The translations under genes and the position numbers were made by a program. Shown in pieces: positions 21,170 to 32,092 of a DNA stretch of 64,000 bases. The notes beneath the pieces are model-generated. The model made no database searches, was not told where the DNA came from, and saw only the letters and a program-made list of their open reading frames with translations. The stretch is from Ahaetulla prasina (Eukaryota; Chordata; Lepidosauria; Squamata; Colubridae): positions 166,679,252 through 166,743,251 of the forward strand of contig NC_080540.1 of the NCBI RefSeq assembly GCF_028640845.1. The letters run 5' to 3'. Each line of letters starts with the position of its first letter. Position 1 is the stretch's first letter.

Positions 21170-21889
21170 TGTTGGAAGAAATGTCCTTCTGGGTTCAGTT
21201 CCAAGTGGAGAGAAAGACAGTGGAAACAAGGTGGCTGCTTGGAAAGATGGTTTTAATGGTGGATGGGATCCCGTGCCTTGAAGATCTTGGGTGAAGAAGA
21301 ACAAAAAGGGAATAGATGCTGAGAATGCCTGGGTTTTATGCCCTCTCTGGGCTTTTGAATTTGAGCTTGTATTCTGATTGATTGTCAGACTCCCATGGCA
21401 CCATGCAGGGACAAGTCTGTAGGCTGTGTTTTTGAGTGCCAAGTTTGGTTGACTCTTGCTGGGTGATGATGTAATGAAAGGTCGTTGGGCAATTCCTCCT
21501 ATGGCTCTGCCTGAAGGAGGTAGATCTTTGTTATGTAGAATAAGCTGGCCCAGGCCTTAATGGCTCATTGTCAAAGGTGGGGGAGCAGTGGTAGGTTTCT
21601 ACTGGTTTGCCCCAGTTCGGGCAAACCGGTAGTGGCGGTGGCGGGAGGCTCTGCCCACCTGCCCAGACATCATCATGGACGCTCCGTACATGTGCAGAAG
21701 GTTCTGTGCATGCGCAGAAGCGCGGCACACAAGCTCCCAGTTGCAAACCAGTAGCAAAGGTAAGAGGAACCCACTACTGTAGGGGAGGGCTGAGTTTCTG
21801 CCTCCCTTTTAGGGGAAATCTTTTACTCTTTTAATATTTCCTAAAATATCTCATTTTCCTAGGAGAGGGGTGGGTGCTAACTTTCTACA
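21170..21889 (+). mobile_element. solo-LTR-like element, copy B
   Basis: It begins TGTTGGAAG and ends CTTTCTACA, matching copy A at 14720 throughout. It splits the Bov-B frame exactly between two codon blocks. Flanks are CAAT and CATG; if the original Bov-B read CATG, two changes explain the left flank. A 184-bp hAT MITE (21596) has inserted within it. Confidence 0.65.
21596..21779. mobile_element. hAT MITE (GGTGGG/GGTAGG ends) inside LTR
   Basis: The ends are CAGTGGTAGGTTTCTAC and AACCCACTACTG. Octamers TGGGGGAG (21588-21595) and TAGGGGAG (21780-21787) differ once. The core 'gcaaaccggtagtggcggtgg' and GTGCATGCGCAGAAG (21707) are shared with the family. Confidence 0.85.
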
Positions 21890-21992
21890 CATGAATCTGG
21901 GCAAACTCTGGAAGACAGTGGAGGACAGGATGGCCTGGCATGCTATGGTCCACGGGGTTGTGAAGAGTCAGATACAAATTAGCGACTGAACA
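21890..21992 (+). pseudogene. Bov-B LINE C-terminus, downstream half
   Basis: The frame MNLGKLWKTVEDRMAWHAMVHGVVKSQ is the end of the Bov-B ORF and continues directly from the part before 21169. The element's 3' end follows at about 21992. Confidence 0.85.
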
Positions 21993-22109
21993 ACGTTTGT
22001 GGGATATTGGTCAGGAAAACCAATGTTAGACACTTGCTCTGGAGGGGGTGGTCCAGTCTCAAAAATTCCCATTTGAATCTTTGGAACCAGTCTTCATCCT
22101 TCAAACTAG

Positions 22110-22185
22110 CCTAACCTGCAGGGTTGCTGTGAGGATAAAACTGAGGATTGGGGAAACCGTGCACCCTTTGAATTTTTAGAACAAC
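22110..22185 (+). mobile_element. SINE fragment
   Basis: 'acctgcagggttgctgtgag' followed by 'gataaaactgaggattgggg' resembles the central part of squamate tRNA-derived SINEs. Neither end is preserved. Confidence 0.45.
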
Positions 22186-22291
22186 TTCCCTTAATATTAT
22201 TTAGCTGTGTTGGGGTTAAGCTTGCAGAATTACCATCAAAATGTCAAAAGACTGGAAATTCTAACAGGAGTACCCACACTGTTATATAGAA

Positions 22292-22506
22292 GGAGACACA
22301 GTGGTTAGAATGCAGTATAGCAGGCTAATTCTGCTAACTGCCAGCAGTTCGATCCTGACCAGGTCAAGGTTGACTCAGTCTTCCATCCTTCCAAGGTCAG
22401 TAAAATGAGGACCCAGATTGTTGGAGGCAATGTGCTGACCTCTGTAAACCGCTTCGAGAAAGTTGTAAAGCACTGTGAAGCGGTATGTAAGTGCTATTGC
22501 TATATG
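22292..22506 (+). mobile_element. tRNA-derived SINE
   Basis: It starts with a degenerate promoter head ('acacagtggttagaatgcag'), then 'agttcgatcc' (B box), then the shared body 'aaaatgaggacccagattgt' and 'gtaaaccgcttcgagaaag', and ends 'tgctattgctat'. Other copies: 60777 (plus); 23945, 32775, 61946 and 63063 (minus). Confidence 0.85.
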
Positions 22507-22654
22507 AGAGGACCAGCAAAATTAGATCTTGGTCCTGCTTGTGGGCATCCCATTGCTATTTTGTTCGAGCTGATGGGAAAAATAAACCTGGGTTTTCACT
22601 CTAATCCAGCCAGGCTCCTATGTTGATTTCAAGGCAGGTCAGCTTTGGAAATAG

Positions 22655-22683
22655 AGAGAGAGTAAAATAAATAAATAAATAAA
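22655..22683. repeat. (AAAT)n microsatellite
   Basis: A short AAAT repeat after a GA-rich stretch; no LINE or SINE body adjoins. Confidence 0.85.
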
Positions 22684-22689
22684 AAGATT

Positions 22690-23570
22690 TTATGCTATTT
22701 CTTTTAGCAGATATTTTCCAGATACGCCATTAACTGGCTTGCTTTTGTTATTAGACACGTTGATAAAGTATGGTGTGGTTATCAGCCATAATCCCAGTAA
22801 AAATGTTCAATAGGCAAGATATTGTTCCCTGATTCTCTTCTACAACCAATTTTGCTTTATGTTCTGCCCTCCCCCCCCTCCTGCCGTCCCCTGCATTCCT
22901 CGATCGAAAGCGCCTGAAATCTGGTGATGCTCTCCTGAAAGAGGTTTGCGAGCACATTATGCTAACAGGATCGGGATGGCGGCGGCAGAGCAGCTCCAGG
23001 GGGTAATACAAATTTCAACACCCCGGCACTTAAATCTCAGTCCGTGAAAGGCCTATTAGTCTAATCACAGTGCTTCCCTGCCTTATATCAGCTGAAATAG
23101 CAGTTTTCTGTTCTCCCTGACAGATCAATAGCAGCAGGATAATAAATATGCCCAAGCACTTGTGTCCAAATTTAATTTCCATTACAAGGCCCAAGGAAAG
23201 CAGGAGTGATGGAAGCTCCGCCAGGGATGGGACTCATCACAATCAGCGCTTGGGTTTTCAAGCTGTTTCATGCTTTTGTGGCTCTGTTTGCGGGTTTTAT
23301 GGTTTCTTTTTCTTTCTTTTGTTTTTTTTGTTGCCTCTTGCAATGTCTTTATTAGATTCAGGGAAGCGGGCGAGGGGGGGGGGAAAGTAATTTCGAAGCA
23401 CGGGGAAGAAAAGGTGGTTACAAAAGGACAGCTCCAGAATTTCTGCCCTCCCTCGATTCCAAACACGCTTTGCTTCCCTTCGGTAGCTGGCACATGGACT
23501 TCAAAGTGCCCATTTGCACAGCCGTAGCTCTCAATTAATAAACAGCGTGCAACATCTGAGATGGCTGGAT
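22690..23570. other. candidate conserved non-coding block
   Basis: Almost 900 bp free of recognised transposons apart from short C, T and G runs. It contains 'gtctaatcacagtgc' (TAATC core), 'ggataataaatatgccc', 'aatttaatttccattac' and 'ctctcaattaataaac'. Overlapping short frames on both strands have no domain. It looks like regulatory DNA but I cannot align it. Confidence 0.35.
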
Positions 23571-23944
23571 CAAACGGCAGGGCTCAGCTGCTGGGCAAGC
23601 TAATTTTCAGCCGGGGGGTGCTGGGGGTGGGGAACACAACAAAGGAAGTGTATATTTCAGCCAGGAGAGAGGTGCTGATGAAAACAGCATCCCTCTGCCC
23701 TAAGTAAGAAGTGAAATGTTGCAAGGCTACTGGATCTGAGTTCCCGTTTTTTGACCTCACCCTTAGGAACAGGGCCAAGGCCCCTTGGAAAGGACTTTGA
23801 AACCAAGATATGTTGAGAACACGTCCTGGGTAAGCTGTCATACTTAAACATTGGTAGCTGTGGTTGAAAAAATCTTGGCCAACAAGAAAGCAGTGATCAT
23901 CCTTGTTACAGAACTTATTGCCCTCTGGAATAATATAACAAGAG
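23571..23944. other. unclassified non-coding stretch
   Basis: No gene found. The minus-strand frame 23584-24102 runs into a SINE and a hAT, so it is not a coding exon. Confidence 0.4.
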
Positions 23945-24372
23945 CATTTAGGGTTATATACCACCCCATAGTGCTTTACAGCAATTTCTGGGTGTTTTAC
24001 AGCAGTGGCCCCCAACCTTTTGGACACCAGGGACTGGTTCTGTGGGGAGAGGATTTTCCATGGATTGAAGGGGCATGGTTTCAGGTGCGGACTGCATCCC
24101 ACTGATGGGACTTCACTTGTTTAAGCGGCCTGGCTTCAGGCATGCCGCGACCGGTGCCAGTCCACAGATCGGGGATTGGGGACTTCTGGTTTACAGTGTA
24201 AGCATTATTTGCCTATTCCCCCAACAATCTGGGTCCCCATTTTACCAGTTTCTGACAGATGGAAGGCTGAATCAACCTTGAGCCTCTTCAGGATCGAACA
24301 CAAGGCTGTGGGCAAAGTTTGCCCGCAATACTGCGTTCTAATCACTGCACCACCAGTGACCAACATCCCCCT
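23945..24372 (-). mobile_element. tRNA-derived SINE, split by hAT
   Basis: The minus-strand SINE body lies on both sides of a hAT MITE: 'ttatataccaccccatagtg' at the left, then 'caatctgggtccccatttta' and 'gttctaatcactgcaccacc' at the right. The hAT at 24003 is therefore younger. Confidence 0.8.
24003..24188. mobile_element. hAT MITE (GGCCCCCAACC ends)
   Basis: It starts CAGTGGCCCCCAACC and ends 'gattggggacttctg'. Octamers TTTTACAG (23995-24002) and GTTTACAG (24189-24196) differ once. This is the reference for the outer element of the nest at 6574. No coding sequence. Confidence 0.85.
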
Positions 24373-24595
24373 GAGATCTGTATTGCCACTGACCACATTG
24401 AAAAGGCCCCTCAAAACCTAGCTCTTTTGGGGCATGTTAGAAAAAGGAAGTGTATTTCCCTTTCCTAATGTTTACTATTCTTAAAAAAACATTATGTTTT
24501 TAATCGATTTTTCATACACCATAAACATATTGTCTGCGATCATCCTGGAGTTGGAGAACTTTATATATTTGACAAATAAATAAATGAGGTGAGAG
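24373..24595 (+). mobile_element. L2 LINE 3' end
   Basis: 'aaaaggcccctcaaaaccta' and the following T/A-rich stretch ending 'gacaaataaataaatgag' resemble an L2 3' UTR and tail. Confidence 0.55.
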
Positions 24596-25224
24596 ATAAT
24601 ATGGTGTAATAAAATGAGTACCCAGTTCGGGAGAGAACCAAGTTCTATTCTGCAATTCTTCTCATCCTGTCCTTATAGTTTAGCTTGTTATACTGCCCAA
24701 GGGAATTGAGGGGAGAGGTACGTTTTTCAGTCTCTTCTGGAAAAAATGGGAGTGGCATAAGAGTTGGCACAACATAGAGGCTAGGACAGAGTGCTAGAAA
24801 TCAGAAATTCCCAAATTCTAATTTGCATGCTACCACAAATTTATACTGTAGGTTGAATTCACACAAGATAGTAGACTGGGTCAGGTTACTCAATAGGCTA
24901 TGGAAAACTAGCTACTATCTTAGCAAGTAGATGAACTATACTGTCACATTAAACCTAATGCACTTTCTTCTGGTATAGCATCTTTGGCTTATCCAGGTTT
25001 AGGATTTAGCATGTGGTATGAATCCAGTTACATACATGGAAGCAATTCTTTTTAACTCAGCTATCAACTTCTGCTGTTAGCAGGGAGGAGAACAATATCT
25101 TGCAGAGTTGTTTGCAAGGATAATAATGGGTAAATATCTCTTCTGAAGTATTTGAAAGTACTAATAAAGGAGAATATTTGTAGCTTGGGGTTGACATGAG
25201 GGGTCCTTGGTGGAGTCCCTCTCT
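24596..25224. other. unclassified non-coding stretch
   Basis: No gene found. The last 30 bp ('gaggggtccttggtggagtc') probably belong to the foldback element that follows. Confidence 0.4.
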
Positions 25225-25344
25225 GAGCTTGCTTGTTTTCTTGCAAATATTTCATTACCCAAACTAGTTAACATCATCAGTGCTAGTCCTGATGATGTTG
25301 CCTAGTTTCGGTAATGAAATGTCTGCAAGAAAACAAGCAAGCTC
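25225..25344. mobile_element. foldback element with CTGATGA...GAAA core in both arms
   Basis: The left arm 'gagcttgcttgttttcttgc' is complementary to the right end near 25325-25344. Inside each arm, read outward from the centre, is CTGATGA, then a hairpin (right arm TTGCC/GGTAA), then GAAA (25289-25319; mirrored 25250-25280). The layout resembles a hammerhead ribozyme core, known from Penelope-like retroelements, but there is an extra U after CTGATGA. Related motifs occur near 4521 and 48334. Function is untested. Confidence 0.55.
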
Positions 25345-25850
25345 ATATAGTATAGTATAGAATTTTATTGGCCAAGTGTGATTGGACACACAAGGAATTT
25401 GTCTTGGTGCATATGCTCTCAGTTACATGAAAGAAAAGACACCTTCATCAAGGTACAACGCTTACAACACTTAATGATAGTCATAGGATACAAATTTAAC
25501 ACTTAATGATACAACACTTAATGATAGTCATAGGCTACAATTAAACAATCAAAAAACAATCAATTACAGTATAAATCGTAAGGATATAAGCAACAAAGTT
25601 ACAGTCATAAGTGGAAGGAGATGGGTGATGGGAACGATGAGATGATTAAATAGTAGTGCAGATTTAGTAAATAGTTTGACAGTGTTGGGGGAATTATTTG
25701 TTTAGCAGAGTGATGGCGTTCGGGAAAAAACTGTTCTTGTGTCTAGTTGTTCTGGTGTGCAGTGCTCTATAGTGTTGTTTTGAGGGTAGGAGTTGAAACA
25801 GTCACATCCAGGATGTGAGGGATCTGTAAATATTTTCACAGCCATATTTC
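25345..25850 (-). mobile_element. snake CR1/L3-type LINE 3' part
   Basis: A short ATAGT-like tail joins 'ttggccaagtgtgattggac', followed by the antisense of the 3' UTR and of the end of the ORF ('gaactgttcttgtgtctag'-like region near 25725). It is truncated inside the ORF end near 25850. Compared with other copies its tail microsatellite is short. Confidence 0.85.
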
Positions 25851-26095
25851 ATATTTAAAAGTCTCGCAAGTACTGTATTAACATTAACTATGATTAAAGC
25901 TTTGGAGAGCTGTTGTTAAGTAGGCAACAAGGGATTTAATTTGGAATGGGCAGAGGTGAGACAACATTCCCAGCTGGAACAATGGCCAATATCTGATGGT
26001 CTATTTACTGTCCGCTAAATGTTGATAGTTTCAAAAAAAGAACGAGCATGTAGGTAAGTCTGCTCTTCTCTGTGACTAGTTAGGCCATGGGTGTC

Positions 26096-26212
26096 AAACT
26101 CACGACCTCACTTTGCCATCACATGACATTTCACGGTGTTTTTCCCATCGTGGAGCTGGGATGGCCTATGCATGACGCATCCAGCCCATAGGCCGCCAGT
26201 TTGACATCCCTG
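26096..26212. mobile_element. hAT MITE (GTGTCAAAC ends)
   Basis: The ends are CATGGGTGTCAAACTC and GTTTGACATCCCTG. The duplication AGTTAGGC is perfect (26088-26095 and 26213-26220). At 117 bp it is one of the shortest; relatives lie at 30531 and 58610. Confidence 0.9.
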
Positions 26213-27379
26213 AGTTAGGCCCTAATTGCTCAGACAGAAATAAGAACTGTGTTGCTTCAGTTGGGTGTCTGCGATGCTTGACACTAGGAAGCAGAACCAG
26301 AGATCAGAATCCGAATTCAACACCACTCATAGATCAACCTCACAATCCACAAATGTTATGCAGTTCTGGCTTTGCATTTCTGTAAATTAGGGTGTTTTCA
26401 GGAGACAGAGAAAAAAAGTCAGAGAAGTTTTCTGCAGGGGCTCATATGTTCATCACTGATGAACAATCCAGTCCCTAATGTGGGTTCAGACTTGCAGTGG
26501 AATAAATGTGACAGACAACCCAGAAGGCTTGGACCCATCTCTCCTAATTTGAGCAAGATCCAATGGTTCTTTGCTTCTTCAGCAGGTTTGGGGAAGAACT
26601 CTTCACCCTGTGAGGGGAAGAGACTGGTTTCTGTATCTCCAAGTTGTTGTGGGGTCATCGCAGGAAGAGGGAGGAAATGGGGGAGACCCTTGGAGAGCTG
26701 TATTGCAGCTGGTAATAACTAGCACCAAGTTCTGCCCGAGGCCCCTGGGCCCAACAGTAGCCTTGTTAAGTACATTAATGAAGGAAGGACATCGGCAAAG
26801 CCCCTGGCTATTTGCTGAAGTGTCATATGTCTGTTGGCTGGATCTTGGAGCTGTGCAAATTCTCTTCTCCCTCCCATCTGGCTTCCATCTCCCAGCTGCC
26901 GGGTTTGCTTCACAGAACTGCAAATGTCCTAGATATTAAAATTGGAAAAGAGATCTGGAAAGCGACAGAGGATATCGGCTGGACTTATTTCAGTAATGTT
27001 TCTCCACTGACGCCATCCAGTTGTGTCCCAAGCCTGCTTGCTCAAGGGAAAGGGTACACAATCTAAGCACCAAGTGCTCCCTCATTAACCTCCCTATTTT
27101 CAATAACTATGTTATGATGAAACCGTTTTAAGGGCAATGAAGCAGGGGGAAGGCGTTCAGGAAATAAAGGGATGCGCTTTAAGAACAATGGGGGTTTAAT
27201 TCTGCAGATGCCCACCCTCCACTGGGGCGACACCCACTGGTTCTTACCCCAACCTGAAGCACATTCCTGAATGGTTCCAAATGGTGGTATTAGCTTTGTG
27301 CTCTGGATTACCAAGGCCACCAAAAGAAGCAACGCAATGTTGAGTGTTGGACTTGGGATGGGTTTAGTATGATATTTAT
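26213..27379. other. unclassified, largely repeat-free stretch
   Basis: No gene found. Frames of 80-140 codons overlap on both strands between 26372 and 27479 without a recognisable domain, splice pattern or codon bias I can defend. Confidence 0.4.
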
Positions 27380-27460
27380 GTTTTATTTTTGCTGTACACC
27401 GCCCTGAGTCTTCGGAGAAGGGCAGTATAAAAATACAAATAATAAATAAATAAAGTATAA
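27380..27460 (+). mobile_element. L2 LINE 3' end
   Basis: 'tgtacaccgccctgagtctt' then 'ggagaagggcagtataaaaa' and an AATAAATAAATAA tail form a typical L2 3' end. Confidence 0.75.
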
Positions 27461-27689
27461 GCCACTGCAAACTTTTCAAAAGAAAAATGATGTGTATTCC
27501 TAGGTAGAAAATTAAATTTCCCCATTGGCATGACTAAAAGATACATCATGCATATCCTTCCTGAAATAAATTTTCCTCAGGATACAATATCTTTCATGGA
27601 AAAGTTTTACAACTTTCTTCTGGAGATTCCCAGGGTCCCTAATGCACTTTCCCTGTAAGGAATAATTAGAATATCAGCATCCCTTAGTT

Positions 27690-27905
27690 TAGAAAGAAGG
27701 CAGCCGAATGTGAATGTGTTTGGTGTGTATAAAATCATACCTGGCATGGAAAAAGCAGACAGGGACGTTTTCTCTTTCTCTCAAAAGCTATTTGGAAGAT
27801 TTAGAATAGTTAGAAGAGAGCACTTCTTCACACATCGCATAATTAACTGGTGGAATTCATTACTACAGGATGCAATGGGAGTCACTAACCTGAATGGTTC
27901 AAAAA
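27690..27905 (+). mobile_element. older CR1 LINE 3' UTR fragment
   Basis: 'aaaatcatacctggcatgga', 'cgttttctctttctctcaaa' and 'agagcacttcttcacacatc' follow the order of an amniote CR1 3' UTR ('aactggtggaattcattact' next). It is more diverged than the CR1 copies at 3315 or 42685. Confidence 0.75.
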
Positions 27906-28401
27906 AAAAAAAGAATTGAATGTAAATTCATGGAGAACTGATCTACCATAGATTATTGCTCTTGAAAATTCAATGTTACTGTTGAGTTGGAGGTACATTT
28001 GCAGGGGAAGAATGGCATATCTCATGCTTAGAGCCACTTTAAGAGCATAGAATTGTACAACCTGAAGGAGAATTTAGAGATAGTCCAATCCAAGTTTCTC
28101 AAACGAAACTGGCAGAATGTGGGTCATTTTATGCAGCCTCAACAACACTTTATAGACATGGAAGACACTGTGCATATATATGTGGACTGACCAATGAAGA
28201 ATGCAGAACGTCTCTTGATCTTGACACTAATAGTTCTGTCCCTAAAGGACTTGCTTTTCTTACAGCTGCATTTCATTGTAGCTTGTGGTCTTCTCAGACA
28301 CCCAGATCCATTTTGCATGTTTTGCTGCCCAGTACAGTCCTCCCCATCCCACAATCGATTCCTCCCACCCACCCAAATATAGGACTTTGTTTGGTTCCCC
28401 C
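27906..28401. other. unclassified non-coding stretch
   Basis: No gene or nameable repeat. Confidence 0.4.
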
Positions 28402-28670
28402 CAGTGGTGAAATCCAAATATTTTTACTACTGGTTCTGTGGCTTGGTGGGTGTAGCAGGGGAATGATACTACAAAATCCCCATTCCCACCCCACTCCAGG
28501 AGAAGGATACTGCAAAATCACCATTCCCACGCCACTTTGGGGCCAGCCAGAGGTAGTATTTGCCAGTTCTCCAAACTACTCAAAATTTCCACTGCCAGTT
28601 CTCCAAACCGCTCTAAATTTCTGCTACCGGTTCTCCAGAACCTGTCAGAACCTGCTGGATTTCACCTCTG
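28402..28670. mobile_element. hAT MITE (GTGAAAT ends)
   Basis: The ends are CAGTGGTGAAATCC and GGATTTCACCTCTG. The duplication GTTCCCCC is perfect (28394-28401 and 28671-28678). Interior blocks match 18694 and 60106. Confidence 0.9.
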
Positions 28671-28824
28671 GTTCCCCCCATTATCACTGAGAGAATTACT
28701 GGATTATGATGGACCTTCTTCTGTGTTATCTCCCATTTCTGCACTTGCTTACTATGTTTTTATGAACATGCCCACATATTTTAATAAATCTTCCCCTTAA
28801 AAACATTTCTGTACATCCATTTTA

Positions 28825-29180
28825 TAACAGAGTAACAACGTTGGAAGGGACCTTGTAGGTCTTCTAATCCAACCCCTGCTCAGGCAGGAAACTCTATACC
28901 ATTTCAGACAAATGGTTGTCCAATCTCTTCTTAAAAACTTCCAGGTTTGGAGCGTTCACAATTTCTGGAGGCAAGTCATTCCACTTATTAATTCTTCTAA
29001 CTGTCAGAAAATTTCTGCTTAGTTCTAGGTTGCTTCCCTCCTTGATTAGTGTCTATCCATTCTTTCTTGTTCTGCCATTCATTATAAAAATGTCTACTTT
29101 GTCACGTATTCCTAGCATAATCCATTTTCACGTGCCTCTTTCCTCAAGATCGGGAAAGTCTGAGATCTGTTTTCTTTAAT
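28825..29180 (-). mobile_element. CR1 LINE 3' end
   Basis: The reverse complement gives the same tail as 3315 and 42685: 'gttggaagggaccttgtagg' and 'aaatggttgtccaatctctt' are its antisense. It extends about 350 bp into the 3' UTR and stops without coding sequence. Confidence 0.85.
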
Positions 29181-29394
29181 TTACGCTAACAGAAAATTGT
29201 GGAAATATTAGTGTGATGTATCTAAGAACTGGAGAACTCAGCCTTATCACATCTGACTCTGATGCCTTGTTTCAAATTCACTGTTCCCCAAAGTATAAGA
29301 GCATTCTTTATTTCAAGCCTCTCAGCTGTACATTTTTGAAAATTTGATCTGGCTGCCTTTGCTTGAAGGAAAAAGGGCTAAGGAGTAGTTGCTA
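29181..29394. other. unclassified non-coding stretch
   Basis: Nothing recognised. Confidence 0.4.
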
Positions 29395-29545
29395 CTAACG
29401 ACTCAATTACCTGGGAGACAAGATGAATTTACATGCATTATCCATCCTGGTGGAGACTTTGCTAACAGGGACTGCTGGTCCCATCTAGCCACAGCCGGCT
29501 GCGCCATTTGATAAGGAGGAGGCTCAGTAGTGATAATAATTAAAA
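29395..29545. other. candidate conserved non-coding element
   Basis: A short repeat-free block with 'cgactcaattacctgg', 'acatgcattatccatcc' (an octamer-like ATGCATTA), 'gccatttgataagg' and 'gtgataataattaaaa'. The density of distinct factor-like sites recalls enhancers. There is no alignment evidence. Confidence 0.35.
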
Positions 29546-30059
29546 ACAGAACATTTATACCAAAAGTTATGGGGATCCCCCAAAAATATGGCCACTTCCA
29601 AATGGCTTGTTACAAATGACTTGCCCACTGCTTGCTTCTTTCCATTTCCTGGTTGCTTTTATGTTATAATGTAGGGTCCATCTGTTGCTTTAAGAGCCCA
29701 GGAAGAAAGACCTACAGGGGAAATAAATAATGGTGGTGAGAAAATGCTGCGTTCTGAAGCAAAGATATTGCACAGCCAAGAGAAATAAAAGAAAAGAGAA
29801 ATGGTAGCTGTGAATACATTGGGCCTATTCTTGTCAACAGCTCTCCTGGTATTTAAACAATGCCTCTCAATCAACATACAGAAAGTATAAGCTGAACAAC
29901 CGCATGCTTTGGGACCCCCTCTTTTTTTTGGGGGGGAGGGAGGGGTTGCCTTCAAGTCAGCTTTGACTCCTGTAACTGCCTGGACCCGTCCCTGCAGGTT
30001 TCTTGGCAAGGTTTTTCCAGACCTGCCTTGGCTCCTGGCTCCTTCCTAGAGCTGACAGA
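29546..30059. other. unclassified non-coding stretch
   Basis: No gene found. A T/G-rich run lies at about 29920-29945. Confidence 0.4.
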
Positions 30060-30160
30060 GAGTGTGGCTGGCCCAAGGTTTCATGACTCAGGTAGGACTA
30101 GAACTCACAGTCTACCTGGTTTCTAGCCTGGTGACTTAATCACTACACCAGCCTGGCTCT
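30060..30160 (-). mobile_element. squamate-type SINE fragment
   Basis: 'aggactagaactcacagtct' and 'ggtttctagcctggtgactt' are the antisense of the SINE head seen at 49092. Only the tRNA-like part and a little body remain. Confidence 0.75.
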
Positions 30161-30530
30161 TTCAGAAACCTATGGTGACATTGAAAATCTTGAGTCTAGT
30201 GGGGAAGAAGGGATCCAAGAAATGCAATCGATTTCTTGGATTTTCACTTTTATCAGAGCCTATTTGGAAATAAGATGGAACATGATCTCTTCTCGGGCCC
30301 AAAGTTTCCCCACCAAAAGTAATGTCTTCACAAGCCTGCAGTTGAGAAGTAGCAAGGAGGATCACACCAAATATAGGTTTGGTGCGAAATAGCGGTTGAT
30401 TTTAAACATGGTCTGGGATCCATGGCCTTTGTCACAAGCAGGTTTTTAAATGAATTCGTAAAGGGTGAAAAGATTCCTGTTAGCATTTGCAAAGCTTAAA
30501 CAATGCATTTTCCCTTTAAATTCTCTAAAC

Positions 30531-31211
30531 CAGGGGTGTGAAACTCAAGACCTGTGGGCTGCACCCAGCCCAGGTGGTGCTTAGAACTACCCCACTGGGA
30601 CAAGAGGAGGGGGGAGAAGATAAGAAAGAAAGGGAAGAAAAGAGGAGTGGGGGAGAGGAAGGGGAAGTAAGAAAGAGGAGGAGGAAGAAGGTAGGAAAGG
30701 TGAAGAGGGAGGGAGGGAAAAGAGGGGAAGAAGGTTTGTTGTGAAACGAAGGGAAAGAAAGGGTAGAAGAGCAACCCCAAACAGAATTAAAGTGTTTTAT
30801 TTTTGTGCTTTCTTTAGAAAAAATATGTATGATTATGTATGGATAAAGGAATGTACATTTACAATATGTATATAAGAAAATAAAAAATAAAAAACTTTTA
30901 AATAAAAAAAAAAAAAGAACTAGCCCACTGGTCTGCCCTGGAAACAGTGAAGGACTGGCCCATAGTGCTTCTGCCAGCAGCCCTTCCGAACTCTGTTTTC
31001 GCTGGCAGAGGGTTGCAGGAGGTTGTTCCGGCCGAAAACGGAGCTCAGGAGCCTGTTTTCGCTGACAGAACACCGCTTGACATCACTCATGCCAGCCTGA
31101 CATGAGTGATGTCAAGCTGACCATGTTCTCCCTGGCCATGTCCACCCCAGCCCCCGGAGGTCAAAGACAACCCTGATGCGGCTCTCAATGAAATCAAGTT
31201 TGACACTCTTG
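30531..31211. mobile_element. hAT element (GTGTCAAAC ends), with L1 inside
   Basis: The ends are CAGGGGTGTGAAACTC and GAGTTTGACACTCTTG approximately (right end at 31211). The duplication CTCTAAAC is perfect (30523-30530 and 31212-31219). Near 31075-31117 a hairpin pairs 'cttgacatcactcatg' with 'catgagtgatgtcaag'. About 317 bp of the length is an L1 insertion. Confidence 0.85.
30599..30915 (+). mobile_element. L1 3' UTR insertion
   Basis: AGAACTACCCCACTGG (30583-30598) and AGAACTAGCCCACTGG (30916-30931) flank it, a 16-bp duplication with one change. The insert is polypurine DNA, then A/T-rich DNA ending in a poly-A tract. It contains no ORF2. Confidence 0.8.
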
Positions 31212-31219
31212 CTCTAAAC

Positions 31220-32042
31220 TAACACCACCACCACACAAGCACAAAATTTTTTGGCATTGCCCATTGGGGGAGGGGACGTCCAAGGGCCACTGAAGGAAGA
31301 TTGACCAGCTCCCTATGGCTCCTAGGCCAACTTTTATTCATTCCTGTTGTAGGCAGAGATTGACACCTGATAACAACCTTACATAAAGTGATGAGTGCCT
31401 GGACTTAATGTAGCAGCATCCAAAGCTTCAGTTTCCCATGCTCCCAGAAAACCAAGAATATCTTCATAATTCCCGTTTTAAAAAGTCAGAACAACAGATT
31501 CTTGCTGGAGGCCACACACCAGCTTTTGTTGGAACTGAGATTTGAAAATAATATTTCTGGCCTCTCGATGCAGCTAGCTGTCAACTAATCAGGATATTGG
31601 ACTGGTTTCCCCCCCCCCCCAAAGTCCTCTATAGTGTAGGAGGATTTGTTGGACCACAGTAAAGCCCTTTGGGAATCGCAAGCCTTTCAGGGGATGTCTT
31701 GTCTGAGAACCTTCCGGTTTTTATTCTTCGTGTCTCCCCCCAAAATAATGAGACTTCTGGCAATCGAGGTGCTGGATCTATCTTCAGGCCCATCTTTGGT
31801 CTCATTTGAAAGTGAGCTTGAAAAACATAAAAGCCAGGAGGATCAACCTTCAGCAGCTGGGGGCTGAATGCTGAATCCTTTTCATCTTATACAGATCCTA
31901 GAATAATCGGAAGCTCCGACATACGGAGATTGCATTTCAAGCCCTCCCTGCTTTCGATGAGGCAAGACCCCCCTCCCTACAATACAAATGTAATTGTTTC
32001 TTGTCCAGAGGGAAACGGTGTGAAAATAAGAATCTGAGGTGA

Positions 32043-32043
<1 letters not shown>
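31220..32043. other. unclassified non-coding stretch
   Basis: No gene found. A C run lies at about 31609-31621. The frame at 31646-31867 has no recognised domain. Confidence 0.4.
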
Positions 32044-32083
<40 letters not shown>

Positions 32084-32092
32084 CGTGCGCTG
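32044..32092. repeat. (GT)n microsatellite with GC end
   Basis: About seventeen GT units then GCGCGCACGTGCGC. Alternating purine-pyrimidine DNA of this kind can adopt Z form. Confidence 0.95.

Noticed and set aside
26372..27066. Cluster of overlapping frames of 80-122 codons
   Set aside because: Frames occur on both strands, with no recognised domain, no clear splice sites and no codon pattern I could defend. A single unknown exon cannot be fully excluded.
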